DNA of 64,000 bases from Rhodoferax aquaticus (GCF_006974105.1 NZ_CP036282.1:2728001-2792000); one strand, 5' to 3'. Numbered from the stretch's first letter, positions 1 through 8,997 are shown. Numbers and translations are program-made. The notes: generated by a model from the letters alone, not told the origin.

Positions 1-2394
1 CCTGTGCTAGAGCTGAGCACCTACGCGCTGCGCCCGGGCGCAACACCCCCCCGCGTATTGCTCAAAGTCGTTGGCGTAGACGCATTGCAGGTGACGGCTA
101 TGGCACCTGACTTGATGCCGCAGCCCGCAGCAGACGCTGACCGCTTGGCCATTTTTGCGCCGGACTCGGTGTTTTTGAACGCGACTGCGCGCACGCAGCT
201 GCCGCAAGACCACATCGACTTGCAGCTAGGCCTGCAACTCAAACCCGTGCGTGTGGCTGGCCATGTGCAAGCCAGTGGCGCGGCGCTGGCGGTGATGGAC
301 ATTGGCGCTGTCCAAGACCTGTTTGACCGCCAAGGCCAGCTCAGCCGCATAGACCTGCGCTTGCGCCCAGGGGTGGACAAGGCGGCGTTTATCCAGGCGG
401 TGCAGGCCCAAAGTGACTGGCCTGCGGGTGTTCGCGTGAGCGAGCCGGGTGAGGCGGTGTCGCGCCTGGGCACCTTGTCACGTGCCTACCGCATCAACTT
501 GACTGTATTGGCCTTGGTGGCTTTGTTTACCGGGGGTTTTTTGGTGTTTTCGGTACTGGCGCTGAGCGTGACACGCCGGGCGCAGCAGTTTGCCTTGCTG
601 CGTGTGCTGGGGCTTACCGGCGCGCAGGCCATGCGCTTGGTGCTGTTGGAAGCCTGTGTGCTTGGGCTGATAGGCAGCGTGCTGGGGATTGCTTTGGGCA
701 CTGGTTTGGCCATGGCTGCGCTGCACTTTTTGGGCGCGGACTTGGGCGGCGGCTACTTCACGGGCGGTGCGCCGCGCTTGCAATGGAGCGCCTACGCTGC
801 CTTGGGCTTTGGCGTCTTGGGCCTAGGCGCTGCGGTGCTGGGTGCTTGGTGGCCGGCACGTTTGGCGCAAGGTTTGCCGCCTGCGCAAACCCTCAAGGGC
901 TTGGGCGCAGGCTTGGGCTTGGGCTTGGGAGGATCGGGAGGCAAGCGCCCATGGCATGGCTTTGTGCTCCTACTGATTGCAGGCGCGCTGGCATGGGTGC
1001 CGCCCATGGGCGGCATTGCCTTGGCGGCGTATGCCAGCGTGGCCTTGCTGCTGCTAGGTGGCATCAGCACCTTGCCCTTGCTGGTGGGCGTGGTGCTGGA
1101 CCGCTTGGCGCCCTGGGTGCAAGGGCAGGCCTTGCCACTCTTGGCCGTGGAGCGCGCCCGCCGTGTGCGCGAAAGTGCTGCCGTAGCAGTCAGTGGCGTG
1201 GTGGCCGCACTGAGCCTGGCCGTGGCTTTGACCGTGATGGTGGCCAGCTTTCGGCATTCTGTGACGCAGTGGTTAGATACTGTGCTGCCCGCAGACCTGT
1301 ATGTGCGCACGGCCAACAGTGGCAGCGCCAACGACACCAGCTATTTCGACCCAGCCTTTGTGCGCGCTGCGCGCCTATTGCCGGAGGTAGAAAAACTCAG
1401 CACCCAGCGCAGCGTGCCGCTGCTGCTCAACCCCGCCCTGCCTGCCGTGACCTTGATCGCCCGCCCCTTGCACGGTCAAGATGGGGGTGTGCCATTGCCA
1501 CTCACAGGCGCGCCATTGCCGGTGCCGCCAGGTGCCATTGGCATTTATGTGAGCGAGGCCATGGTGGACCTGCATGGCGCAGGCCTGGGGCAGAATTTCC
1601 CGGCGCTTAACGAGGCATTTAGACCTCTAGCGCCCATGAATACAGCGCAGGCAGCTACGTTTTATGTAGCAGGTGTGTGGCGAGACTATGCTCGCCAGTT
1701 TGGCACCATTGCCATGGACGCCGCCGACTTTGAGCGCTTGAGCGGCGACACCCGCGTCAATGACTTGTCGCTATGGCTTAAGCCAGCGCGTCCGGGCAGC
1801 GTTGAGCACGATACAGCCAAGCAACAACTGGTGCGCGTGGAGCAAGCCTTGCGCGACTTGGCCCGCGAGCAAGCCCGCGCATCCGCACCAAGTGCCAGCA
1901 ACACAGCCATGGCGCAGGCCGATGCGCTTTTGGAGTTTGGGTCCACCCAAAGCATTCGGGCCACTACCCTCACCATCTTCGACCGCAGCTTTGCGGTGAC
2001 CTACTGGCTGCAAGCCGTGGCCATAGGTATTGGTCTATTTGGCGTGGCGGCCAGCTTCAGTGCGCAAGTGCTGGCGCGGCGCAAAGAGTTTGGGCTCTTG
2101 GTGCACTTAGGGCTCACACGGCAGCAGGTTTTGAAGGTGGTGGCGCTGGAAGGTTTGGCGTGGACCTCACTCGGCGCCCTCGCTGGAATTGCCCTGGGCT
2201 TGGCCGTGGCCTTGGTGCTGGTGCATGTGGTCAACCCCCAAAGCTTTCACTGGACGATGGACCTGAACGTTCCTTGGCTGCGCCTCGGTGCTTTGGGTGC
2301 TGCAGTGGTTGCTGCGGGCACAGTCACCGTGTGGCTATCGGGCCGCGCCGCGGCAGGTCAAGATGCGGTGCTGGCTGTGAAAGAAGATTGGTAG
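1..2394 (+). CDS. FtsX-like ABC transporter permease (5'-partial)
   Basis: Large inner-membrane ABC permease of the FtsX/MacB-like family, which works with a separate ATPase in lipid, lipoprotein or peptide export. The reading frame is open from base 1, so the start lies left of the window; about 796 residues are visible. Two FtsX modules can be seen: hydrophobic segments near residues 165-285 and 665-780, each opening with the typical 'RR.Q.ALLRVLGLT' / 'RRKEFGLLVHLGLT' cytoplasmic motif, plus a middle membrane pair near 315-365 and a large periplasmic region near 420-650. A Gly-Leu rich linker lies near residues 300-315. The periplasmic part contains an in-frame copy of the interspersed repeat (1622-1670). 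The next gene is an AttH-like protein, the usual partner of such permeases; the ATPase is presumably upstream, outside the window. Confidence 0.88.
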   Translation, partial: PVLELSTYALRPGATPPRVLLKVVGVDALQVTAMAPDLMPQPAADADRLAIFAPDSVFLNATARTQLPQDHIDLQLGLQLKPVRVAGHVQASGAALAVMDIGAVQDLFDRQGQLSRIDLRLRPGVDKAAFIQAVQAQSDWPAGVRVSEPGEAVSRLGTLSRAYRINLTVLALVALFTGGFLVFSVLALSVTRRAQQFALLRVLGLTGAQAMRLVLLEACVLGLIGSVLGIALGTGLAMAALHFLGADLGGGYFTGGAPRLQWSAYAALGFGVLGLGAAVLGAWWPARLAQGLPPAQTLKGLGAGLGLGLGGSGGKRPWHGFVLLLIAGALAWVPPMGGIALAAYASVALLLLGGISTLPLLVGVVLDRLAPWVQGQALPLLAVERARRVRESAAVAVSGVVAALSLAVALTVMVASFRHSVTQWLDTVLPADLYVRTANSGSANDTSYFDPAFVRAARLLPEVEKLSTQRSVPLLLNPALPAVTLIARPLHGQDGGVPLPLTGAPLPVPPGAIGIYVSEAMVDLHGAGLGQNFPALNEAFRPLAPMNTAQAATFYVAGVWRDYARQFGTIAMDAADFERLSGDTRVNDLSLWLKPARPGSVEHDTAKQQLVRVEQALRDLAREQARASAPSASNTAMAQADALLEFGSTQSIRATTLTIFDRSFAVTYWLQAVAIGIGLFGVAASFSAQVLARRKEFGLLVHLGLTRQQVLKVVALEGLAWTSLGALAGIALGLAVALVLVHVVNPQSFHWTMDLNVPWLRLGALGAAVVAAGTVTVWLSGRAAAGQDAVLAVKEDW
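1622..1670 (+). repeat. Interspersed palindromic repeat, in-frame copy in FtsX permease
   Basis: The sequence reads CCTCTAGCGCCCATGAATAC, then GCGCAGGCAGCTACGTTTTA, then TGTAGC. It is a close relative of the copies at 33768, 37448 and 43361. It is read through as coding sequence (residues PLAPMNTAQAATFYVA) without breaking the frame. Confidence 0.7.
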
Positions 2395-2602
2395 ATGCCA
2401 GCAACACACCATTTACTTCGCCTTATGCAACCGAAATATGCTCTTCCAAGCCATCTGGCCGCAACCCCACCTTGCCTTTGCATGCCGCATCTAAGCACAA
2501 CATGGACACCCCTCCTCTCAACGAAGAAGCCCGGTTGCTGCATGCGATTCGGGGCCTACCAAGGTGTGCTGCGTCGCCCCTACTTGCAGATTGCAGCGTG
2601 AG

Positions 2603-3739
2603 ATGACCCCGCCCGACATGCCCACTCTGCCAGCGTTAAGTCGCCGCCAGCTGCTGCAAGCGGCAAGCCTGTACTCTCTGGCTATGGCTCCATGCGCCCA
2701 TGCTTTGGCGCCAATGCGCTTGCAGTTTCCGCGGGACGCGGGGGCCCATCCTGATTTTCAAACGGAGTGGTGGTACATCACCGGCTATGCCAATGCCCGG
2801 GGGCGCGAGGCGGCGTATGGGTTTCAGCTCACGTTTTTTCGCAGCCGGGTCCCGCAGACCCAAGGCATGCGCTCAGGCTTTGCGGCCAAGCAACTCATTT
2901 TTGCGCATGCGGCCATCACCGACGTGCAAGGCAAGAAACTCTGGCATGACCAACGCACTGCGCGCTGGTCAGGGCGCGTGCCCCGTACAGAGTCGGCCAG
3001 CACCTCCAACGTCGACTTGGCAAGCGCCAGCACCACCGACACCGACGTGGTGCTGCGTGACTGGTCGCTCAAACGCGTGGGCGCGGAGTTGCATGCCACG
3101 CTGCCCAGCCCACAGTTCAAGCTTCAACTGCGTTTGACGCCCACCCAGCCTGTGCTGCTGCAAGGCAAAGACGGGCTTTCGCGCAAGGGGCCAGACCCCG
3201 AGCAAGCCAGCTACTACTACAGCCAACCGCAACTCGCGGTGCAAGGCACGCTGGACTTGAACAACGTCAGCCACGCGATCGAGCCGGGAAGCCGCGCATG
3301 GCTGGACCATGAGTGGAGCCAAGCCCTGTTGCACCCGAACGCGGTGGGCTGGGATTGGATTGGCATGAACCTCACAGACGGCAGCGCGCTCACCGCATTT
3401 CGCCTGCGTGACGCCCAAGGCCAGGCACTGTGGGATGGCGGCTCCTTTCGCAGCGCGGGGCAGCTCTACACCTTTAGCCGGGGCGAAGTCACCTTTCAAG
3501 CGACGCGGTTTTGGACTAGCCCCATCAGCCGCGCCGTATATGGCGTGGAATGGACCGTGCGCACCCCAGCGGACATTTACACCGTCAAAGCAATGCTGGA
3601 CAACCAAGAACTCGACAGCCGCGCATCGACCGGTGCCATCTATTGGGAAGGCTTGTGTACCCTGTGGGACAGTAACGGCCGCTTGGTAGGGCGGGGTTAC
3701 CTTGAAATGACCGGCTATGCCAAGGCGCTCAAACTGTAG
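2603..3739 (+). CDS. AttH/CrtC-like lipocalin-type secreted protein
   Basis: 378-residue protein of the lipocalin-like AttH / carotenoid 1,2-hydratase (hydroxyneurosporene synthase) superfamily. The N-terminus has a Tat-like leader (SRRQLLQAAS followed by a hydrophobic run and an Ala-x-Ala type cleavage region, ending near residue 35). Family signatures are visible: 'HPDFQTEWWYITG' near residue 50, a 'GFQLTFFRSR' strand, and 'AWLDHEWS' near residue 235. The ATG at 2603 is preferred to an upstream in-frame ATG at 2564, because the leader then starts close to the twin arginine. Members next to FtsX permeases are thought to form an AttEFGH-like export unit; a true carotenoid hydratase role is unlikely without other crt genes nearby. 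The substrate is unknown. Confidence 0.82.
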   Translation: MTPPDMPTLPALSRRQLLQAASLYSLAMAPCAHALAPMRLQFPRDAGAHPDFQTEWWYITGYANARGREAAYGFQLTFFRSRVPQTQGMRSGFAAKQLIFAHAAITDVQGKKLWHDQRTARWSGRVPRTESASTSNVDLASASTTDTDVVLRDWSLKRVGAELHATLPSPQFKLQLRLTPTQPVLLQGKDGLSRKGPDPEQASYYYSQPQLAVQGTLDLNNVSHAIEPGSRAWLDHEWSQALLHPNAVGWDWIGMNLTDGSALTAFRLRDAQGQALWDGGSFRSAGQLYTFSRGEVTFQATRFWTSPISRAVYGVEWTVRTPADIYTVKAMLDNQELDSRASTGAIYWEGLCTLWDSNGRLVGRGYLEMTGYAKALKL

Positions 3740-3799
3740 GAGACGCAGCATTTGCCTAAAGCCAAGCAGACTCCAACAACGCGCCCGAACCACTACACT

Positions 3800-3846
3800 T
3801 TTTATAGCTGCTTGCGCTTATTCCATGGGCGCAATCAGCACTTTTG
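3800..3846 (-). repeat. Interspersed palindromic repeat (reverse orientation)
   Basis: The reverse complement reads TCAAAAGTGCTGATTGCGCC, then CATGGAATAAGCGCAAGCAG, then CTATAAA. It shares the GCGCCCATGG and GCGCAAGCAGCTAT cores with the copies at 33768 and 37448. It lies between the AttH-like gene and the ABC exporter. Confidence 0.75.
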
Positions 3847-3922
3847 ACCCTCATACAGAATAATGCGCTTGTTGCACTGCTACACCTTGTACAGTGCGGA
3901 CACCGCCCCCATCTAAGCGACC

Positions 3923-5698
3923 ATGACTTCAGAACGACCCAAATCCCAAAGCCCCAAATCGCTTTCTGGCTTGTTGCCATTTTTGCGGCCCTACCGCAAC
4001 CACATTGCGTCCACCCTAGTGCTCTTGGTACTGGCAGCGGTGGCCACTTTGGCGTTTCCGGTGGCTTTGCGCAGCCTCATTGACGGTGGCTTGGTGCAGA
4101 CTGACAAAGGCGCGCAAGTGATGGCCATGCGCGAGCATTTCGCGCTTTTGTTTGCTGTGGCGGTGGCGCTGGGCATTTTTTCAGCCGGGCGCTTCTACAT
4201 GGTGAGCTGGTTGGGCGAACGTGTCACGGCAGACTTGCGCAATGCGGTGTACCAGCATGTGCTGCGCCAAAGCCCAGAGTTTTTTGAAACCACGCAAACT
4301 GGCGAAGTTTTGTCCCGGCTCACAGCGGACACCACGCTGGTGCAAACGGTGGTGGGCTCGTCCTTGAGCATGGGCCTGCGCAATTTGGTGATGGGTGTGG
4401 GGGCGCTGGCCATGCTGGTGTGGACCAACCCGGTCGTTATGTTTCAAGTGCTGCTGGTGCTGGTTTTGATTGTGTTGCCCAGCCTGTGGTTTGGACGGCG
4501 CGTGCGCAAGCTCTCGCGCGCCAGCCAAGACCGCGTTGCAGACTCCAGCGCCATTGCGGCGGAAGTGCTCAACGCCATTCCCGTGGTACAGAGCTACACC
4601 GCCGAGGGGCGTGAGGCCACGCGTTTTAACGACTCCACCGACCAAGCATTCAACACGGCGGTGAAGCGCACCCGCGCCCGAGCCGTGCTGGTGGCCTTCA
4701 TCATCATTGCGACGTCGGCTGCTCTGCTTTGGGGCTTGTTCCAAGGTACCCAAGCGGTTATGGAGGGCCGTATCACCGCGGGCCATTTGGGCCAGACGGT
4801 GGTGTACGTAATCATCTTGGCCAGCGCATTTGCGATTTTGGGCGAGGTCTATGGCGACCTGTTGCGCGCCGCCGGAGCCACAGAGCGGCTCATGGAACTG
4901 CTCGGTACACAGAGCCCTATCACTTCACCTCAAAAACCAGTGCTATCGCCCATGCCTGCTGCGGGGAGTGCTATTCAATTTGAAGCAGTAACATTCCACT
5001 ACCCATCACGCCCAGACACACCTGCCCTTGCGGGGTTTAGCTTGGACATACACCCAGGCCAAACGGTGGCCATCGTGGGCCCCAGCGGCGCCGGTAAGAG
5101 TACGGTGTTTCAGCTCTTGCTGCGGTTCTATGACCCACAAAGCGGCAATATTGTGCTGTACGGCACCAATACGCGGGAGCTATCGCTAGAGGCCTTACGC
5201 CAACGCATAGGCATCGTGCCGCAAGACGCTGTGATCTTCTCCAGCTCCGCGCTCGAAAATATTCGCTATGGCCGCCCTGATGCCACCGATGAAGAGGTCA
5301 AAGCTGCCGCGCATGCAGCGTTTGCCCATGAGTTCATCAGCGATCTGCCCCAGGGCTACGACACCTTTTTGGGAGAGCGGGGATTACGCTTATCAGGCGG
5401 TCAACGCCAACGCATCGCGATTGCCCGCGCCATGCTCAAGAACCCGCCCCTGCTGCTCTTGGACGAAGCGACCAGCGCATTGGACGCGGAGAGCGAACGC
5501 ATGGTGCAAGCAGCACTAGAGTCGGCCATGCGCGACCGCACCACACTGGTCGTGGCCCATCGTTTGGCCACGGTGCAAAAGGCAGACCGTATTTTGGTGC
5601 TAGACCACGGTCAGCTGGTAGAGCAAGGCACACATGCTGAGCTGGTAGCACTGGGTGGCATTTACGCGGGCTTGGCGGCATTGCAGTTCAACGTGTAG
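3923..5698 (+). CDS. MsbA-type ABC exporter (fused permease and ATPase)
   Basis: 591-residue half-transporter with an N-terminal six-helix exporter domain (about residues 20-310) and a C-terminal ATPase (about 345-585). Visible ATPase motifs are Walker A GPSGAGKST, the signature LSGGQRQRIAIARA, Walker B LLLLDEATSALD, and the switch histidine in VVAHRLATV. It would homodimerise in the inner membrane and export a hydrophobic substrate. MsbA, BmrA-like drug exporters and LapB-like proteins share this layout, so the substrate cannot be named. The variable linker between the two domains (4931-4987) may contain a decayed copy of the interspersed repeat. The gene appears monocistronic. Confidence 0.93.
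   Translation: MTSERPKSQSPKSLSGLLPFLRPYRNHIASTLVLLVLAAVATLAFPVALRSLIDGGLVQTDKGAQVMAMREHFALLFAVAVALGIFSAGRFYMVSWLGERVTADLRNAVYQHVLRQSPEFFETTQTGEVLSRLTADTTLVQTVVGSSLSMGLRNLVMGVGALAMLVWTNPVVMFQVLLVLVLIVLPSLWFGRRVRKLSRASQDRVADSSAIAAEVLNAIPVVQSYTAEGREATRFNDSTDQAFNTAVKRTRARAVLVAFIIIATSAALLWGLFQGTQAVMEGRITAGHLGQTVVYVIILASAFAILGEVYGDLLRAAGATERLMELLGTQSPITSPQKPVLSPMPAAGSAIQFEAVTFHYPSRPDTPALAGFSLDIHPGQTVAIVGPSGAGKSTVFQLLLRFYDPQSGNIVLYGTNTRELSLEALRQRIGIVPQDAVIFSSSALENIRYGRPDATDEEVKAAAHAAFAHEFISDLPQGYDTFLGERGLRLSGGQRQRIAIARAMLKNPPLLLLDEATSALDAESERMVQAALESAMRDRTTLVVAHRLATVQKADRILVLDHGQLVEQGTHAELVALGGIYAGLAALQFNV
4931..4987 (+). repeat. Possible decayed interspersed repeat in ABC linker
   Basis: The stretch containing GCTATCGCCCATGCCTGCTG and GCTATTCAATTTGAAGC matches the repeat family in its outer parts but has lost the GCGCAAGCAG core. 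It lies in the TMD-NBD linker, where extra residues are tolerated. Resemblance only. Confidence 0.35.
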
Positions 5699-5733
5699 CG
5701 TGCCAACGGCTTTGGCCACATCTCAACGAGGCC

Positions 5734-5762
5734 TTGAGTTTGGATGCACCCACACCTAAAAT
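5734..5762 (+). promoter_or_regulatory. Sigma-70-like promoter for the small-gene pair
   Basis: TTGAGT (5734-5739), 17 bases, then TAAAAT (5757-5762), placing the transcript start about 20 bases before the ATG at 5789. AAAATG (5758-5763) and CATTTT (5772-5777) form an inverted repeat over the -10 and start site, which could be an operator. Confidence 0.55.
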
Positions 5763-5788
5763 GGGTGATCTCATTTTGGGAGCTCGCC

Positions 5789-5986
5789 ATGGACGTTTCT
5801 TCAGTGAACCAGCAAGCGGTGCGCAACGATCGCCCCACCAAACAGGCGGACGAGGCACAGCGGGCTCCGAAAGAAAAAGCCCCTGTGAAGTCAGAAGCTG
5901 CAACGGCCCATGCGCCCGTGCAGAAGCAACCCGTGATCAATACGCAAGGGCACGTCACCGGGCGCAAACTCAATGTAAGTGCCTGA
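5789..5986 (+). CDS. Small hypothetical protein with C-terminal VxNxQGxxTGRxxN motif
   Basis: 65 residues, charged and Ala/Lys/Pro-rich, with no hydrophobic segment or signal peptide; predicted cytosolic and probably disordered over residues 10-45. I do not recognise a family. The last 18 residues (PVINTQGHVTGRKLNVSA) closely match the C-terminus of the next gene's product. The ATG at 5789 is chosen over 5744 because a GGGAG ribosome binding site lies at 5778-5782 and the promoter ends just upstream. The 34-base gap to the next gene suggests one transcript. Function unknown. Confidence 0.6.
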   Translation: MDVSSVNQQAVRNDRPTKQADEAQRAPKEKAPVKSEAATAHAPVQKQPVINTQGHVTGRKLNVSA

Positions 5987-6019
5987 AGTGTTGGCGCTTG
6001 GGAACCTAGGCAGCTTTGT

Positions 6020-6418
6020 ATGCCCACTATTACCGCGAGCTATGCCAGACCTACGCCACAGGCCATGATGGACAAAGCCCGCTTGGAGCAGGCCAAGCGC
6101 GATGCAGACCAGGCAGAAGCAACAGCGCAAAATTTGCGCGCCCAAGCTGACGCTGCGGAAATGGACGCCCAAAAGAACCATGATCAGGTTCGTGACTTGA
6201 GTTCAAGGATCCGGCGTGCCGACGCTACTTACTCTGCACCTAGCGGCAAGCCTTCCGAAGTACCCCAGAAAACCCAAAATTTCTTGGAAGACATGTACAC
6301 CGCAACCAGTGCCAAATTTGCCGCCAGTGGAAATCCGCTAAAGGCGGATGCATTGTCATCGCCTGTGGTTAACAACCAAGGACAAGCCACAGGGCGCATT
6401 GTCAATCTCAAGGCTTGA
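6020..6418 (+). CDS. Small coiled-coil hypothetical protein, same C-terminal motif
   Basis: 132 residues. Residues about 14-70 form a highly charged heptad-like stretch (Ala/Glu/Gln/Asp/Lys rich), predicted as a coiled coil, followed by a Ser/Pro/Thr-rich middle. The C-terminus (PVVNNQGQATGRIVNLKA) matches the preceding small protein at 10 of 18 positions. There is no signal peptide, membrane segment or cysteine. It is probably co-transcribed with the preceding gene. Not recognised as a named family; the conserved tail may be an interaction tag. Function unknown. Confidence 0.62.
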   Translation: MPTITASYARPTPQAMMDKARLEQAKRDADQAEATAQNLRAQADAAEMDAQKNHDQVRDLSSRIRRADATYSAPSGKPSEVPQKTQNFLEDMYTATSAKFAASGNPLKADALSSPVVNNQGQATGRIVNLKA

Positions 6419-6469
6419 GCCCAGAGACACAATCATGCATAAAACGCATAGATGTGAAAAAAGTTAGCC

Positions 6470-6497
6470 TTGGACAAGGCCTACACCGAAGTCTAAA
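6470..6497 (+). promoter_or_regulatory. Possible promoter of glutamate dehydrogenase gene
   Basis: TTGGAC (6470-6475), 16 bases, TCTAAA (6492-6497), about 32 bases upstream of the gdhA start. The -10 is a moderate match only. Confidence 0.35.
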
Positions 6498-6528
6498 GTG
6501 CAGGCTCTAACAACGAGACGGAGCAATT

Positions 6529-7848
6529 TTGTCAAACACCATCATCACCGCCACAAGCGGAAACATGCCGGCACAACACCCCGTGCCATCGTATTTGCAA
6601 GCCGACAACCTTGGCCCTTGGGGCAACTACTTGCAGCAAGTCGACCGCGTGATTCCTTATCTGGGTCACCTCGCCCGTTGGGCTGAAACGCTTAAGCGCC
6701 CCAAGCGCGCCTTGATCGTCGATGTGCCGATTCAATTGGACAACGGCACCGTTGCCCACTTTGAAGGCTACCGCGTACAACACAACACCTCGCGCGGCCC
6801 AGGCAAAGGCGGCGTGCGTTTTCACCAAGACGTAACATTGTCCGAAGTGATGGCTTTGTCCGCGTGGATGTCCATTAAAAATGCCGCCGTTAACGTGCCT
6901 TACGGCGGTGCCAAGGGCGGCATTCGGGTTGACCCCAAGAAGCTTTCACTCGGTGAGCTTGAGCGTATGACCCGCCGCTATACCAGTGAGATCGGCATCA
7001 TCATTGGGCCAACCAAAGATATCCCGGCACCTGACGTGAACACCAACGAGCAGATCATGGCGTGGATGATGGATACCTACTCCATGAACGAAGGTGCGAC
7101 TGCAACCGGAGTGGTAACCGGTAAACCTGTGGATTTGGGTGGTTCCTTGGGCCGCCGCGACGCTACTGGGCGTGGAGTGTTTACCGTGGGGGTTGAGGCA
7201 GCGCGCCACCTAGGTATGGACGTATCAACAGCTCGCATAGCGGTGCAAGGTTTCGGTAACGTGGGTGGCGTGGCTGCGCGTTTGTTCACTGAAACCGGCG
7301 CAAAAGTGGTCGCTGTCCAAGACCATGGCGGCACAGTGTACCGAGACTCGGGCCTAGACGTAACGGCTCTATTGGCACATGTAGCAAAGGCAGGCACTGT
7401 GGCCGGCTTTACACAAGCCGATGTCTTGCCCAACGCCGCTTTTTGGGAGGTCGATTGCGACATCCTGATTCCCGCCGCCCTCGAACAGCAAATTACGGTC
7501 GACAACGCCGGCCGTATCAAGGCAAAGCTGATCATTGAAGGTGCCAATGGCCCGACAACGCCGGCCGCCGACGACATACTGCAAGAGCGCGGTATTTTGG
7601 TTCTTCCTGACGTCATCGCCAATGCCGGTGGCGTAACCGTTAGCTACTTCGAATGGGTGCAAGATTTCTCCAGCTTCTTCTGGGGCGAAGACGAGATCAA
7701 CGCACGCTTAGTGCGCATCATGAAAGAGGCTTTTGCAGCCGTGTGGCAGGTTTCGCAAGACCACAAGGTGACCTTACGCACAGCCACCTTCATTGTGGCT
7801 TGCAAGCGCATCTTGCACGCACGCGAATTGCGTGGCTTGTACCCCTAA
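6529..7848 (+). CDS. gdhA: Glu/Leu/Phe/Val-family glutamate dehydrogenase
   Basis: 439 residues, the usual length of hexameric bacterial glutamate dehydrogenases, which interconvert glutamate and 2-oxoglutarate plus ammonia with NAD(P). Visible signatures are the substrate-binding stretch [14 protein letters not shown], the catalytic-lysine region [10 protein letters not shown], and the Rossmann motif GFGNVGG. The start is TTG at 6529, with GGAG 5 bases upstream; the first ATG lies 12 codons further in. A short hairpin (7858-7880) and the bidirectional terminator at 7897-7934 follow. The cofactor preference cannot be read reliably by eye. Confidence 0.96.
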   Translation: MSNTIITATSGNMPAQHPVPSYLQADNLGPWGNYLQQVDRVIPYLGHLARWAETLKRPKRALIVDVPIQLDNGTVAHFEGYRVQHNTSRGPGKGGVRFHQDVTLSEVMALSAWMSIKNAAVNVPYGGAKGGIRVDPKKLSLGELERMTRRYTSEIGIIIGPTKDIPAPDVNTNEQIMAWMMDTYSMNEGATATGVVTGKPVDLGGSLGRRDATGRGVFTVGVEAARHLGMDVSTARIAVQGFGNVGGVAARLFTETGAKVVAVQDHGGTVYRDSGLDVTALLAHVAKAGTVAGFTQADVLPNAAFWEVDCDILIPAALEQQITVDNAGRIKAKLIIEGANGPTTPAADDILQERGILVLPDVIANAGGVTVSYFEWVQDFSSFFWGEDEINARLVRIMKEAFAAVWQVSQDHKVTLRTATFIVACKRILHARELRGLYP

Positions 7849-7896
7849 GCAAATCTCAGTGCGCCACATTGAGGCGCACTTGGTTTGAGGCACGCC

Positions 7897-7934
7897 AAAA
7901 AAGCCCTTGCAAATTCCTACTGCAAGGGCTTTTT
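7897..7934. terminator. Bidirectional intrinsic terminator between gdhA and DUF1178 gene
   Basis: AAGCCCTTGCA and TGCAAGGGCTT form a perfect 11-bp stem around a 9-base loop, with an A-run on the left and a T-run on the right, so it can end transcription from both sides. The DUF1178 stop codon (7917-7919) lies inside the loop. Confidence 0.85.
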
Positions 7935-8384
7935 CAATGCATTGGGCAGTAGTAGTGGAAGCACGTTAATGCCTTCTTCCAGCAAGGACTGGGTTTCCTC
8001 CTGCGAAGCACGGCCACGTATGGCGCGCTCTTCAGCTTCGCCGTAGTGCATCTTGCGGGCTTCTTCGGCGAATTGGCTGCCCACGTCGGTTGTGGTTGCG
8101 ACCACATGTTTGGAAATGTCTAGCCAGGCTTGGGTTAAAGCGTCCATTGGATCGGCACCACCTTCAGTGCCGGCAGAGCTATCTATAGCCTTGAGCGGTA
8201 CAGCACCCTCATTTCTCGGGCCAAAATTCAGCCTAGGCGCACTGAGCTTCTTCTGAACTTGGCTATCGCTACACATCGGGCACTGCACCAACGCACGAGC
8301 CTTTTGATCTATATAGTCGGCTTCAGATCCAAACCAACCCTCGAAGCCATGCCCGTTCCCACACTGTAAATCCAAGACCTTCAT
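7917..8384 (-). CDS. DUF1178 family protein
   Basis: 155-residue cytosolic protein of the DUF1178 family. The N-terminus MKVLDLQCGNGHGFEGWFGS with a later CPMC pair forms the four-cysteine/histidine zinc-ribbon-like pattern typical of the family. The start at 8384 is chosen because family members begin MKVLDL; a longer ATG frame from 8432 would overlap the upstream NUDIX gene. It follows that gene by 13 bases and ends the nuo-containing transcript. No biochemical role is established for the family. Confidence 0.85.
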   Translation of the reverse strand: MKVLDLQCGNGHGFEGWFGSEADYIDQKARALVQCPMCSDSQVQKKLSAPRLNFGPRNEGAVPLKAIDSSAGTEGGADPMDALTQAWLDISKHVVATTTDVGSQFAEEARKMHYGEAEERAIRGRASQEETQSLLEEGINVLPLLLPNALKKPLQ

Positions 8385-8397
8385 GATGTGCACTGCC

Positions 8398-8997
8398 TCA
8401 AGCTGTAGCCGACGCGCAGGCCTGCCACTCAAGCGACCATTTGCCCGCTAACACATTTTGCAACCAAAGTGCGCCCGTTAAGGTTTTAGCGTCTGTCACC
8501 TGGCCCGACTGACACCACCCAAGCAGTTCGTCTGGCGTAGCGGTGAACACATCCAGAAATTCGCCGTTATCGAGTTGGCGGGCACCTAAAGTCAAGTCAC
8601 GGGCAAACCAGATATCAATGAACTCGGTGGAATACGCAATCACCGGATGCATAACCCCTGCCCTTGCCCACTCCTGAGCTCGGTAACCTGTTTCTTCGGC
8701 AAGTTCCCGTTGTGCACACTGGATGACGCTCTCGCCCGGGTCTAACTTACCAGCAGGGAACTCAATCATGACCTGCCCCACCGGATAACGGAACTGCCGC
8801 TCCAGCACGACACGCAAAATACCTTGTCCATCGGTCAGCAAAGGAATCACCATCACGGCGCCAGGATGCCGCACATACTCGCGGGTAGCGCGCGCACCAT
8901 CCGGTAGGGTTACATGGTCACGAAAAGCGTGGAGAAATCGTCCTTTCAGAATCTCTTCTGTCGATTCCTTGACCTCAATTAAGTGCTTGTCGCGCAT
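8398..8997 (-). CDS. NUDIX hydrolase, ADP-ribose pyrophosphatase-like
   Basis: 199 residues. The Nudix box is intact: G-x5-E-x7-RELAEETGY around residues 85-110 (GKLDPGESVIQCAQRELAEE...). The flanking layout (VVLERQFRYPVG before the box, HPVIAYSTEFIDIWFA after it) fits the ADP-ribose/nucleotide-sugar pyrophosphatase subgroup, which hydrolyses ADP-ribose to AMP and ribose 5-phosphate. It lies 15 bases after DUF2818 and is probably transcribed with the nuo operon. Exact substrate uncertain. Confidence 0.9.
   Translation of the reverse strand: MRDKHLIEVKESTEEILKGRFLHAFRDHVTLPDGARATREYVRHPGAVMVIPLLTDGQGILRVVLERQFRYPVGQVMIEFPAGKLDPGESVIQCAQRELAEETGYRAQEWARAGVMHPVIAYSTEFIDIWFARDLTLGARQLDNGEFLDVFTATPDELLGWCQSGQVTDAKTLTGALWLQNVLAGKWSLEWQACASATA

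Noticed and set aside
2395..2602. A 68-codon frame starting right after the permease stop
   Set aside because: No ribosome binding site and no family signal; the 208-base gap appears to hold only upstream sequence of the AttH-like gene.
2969..3793. A 274-codon frame antisense to the AttH-like gene
   Set aside because: The sense gene has a leader and family motifs; the antisense product has none.
8170..8200. GCTATCTATAGCC inside the DUF1178 gene as another repeat copy
   Set aside because: Only a short ATAGC-type inverted repeat matches; the diagnostic GCGCAAGCAG core is absent.
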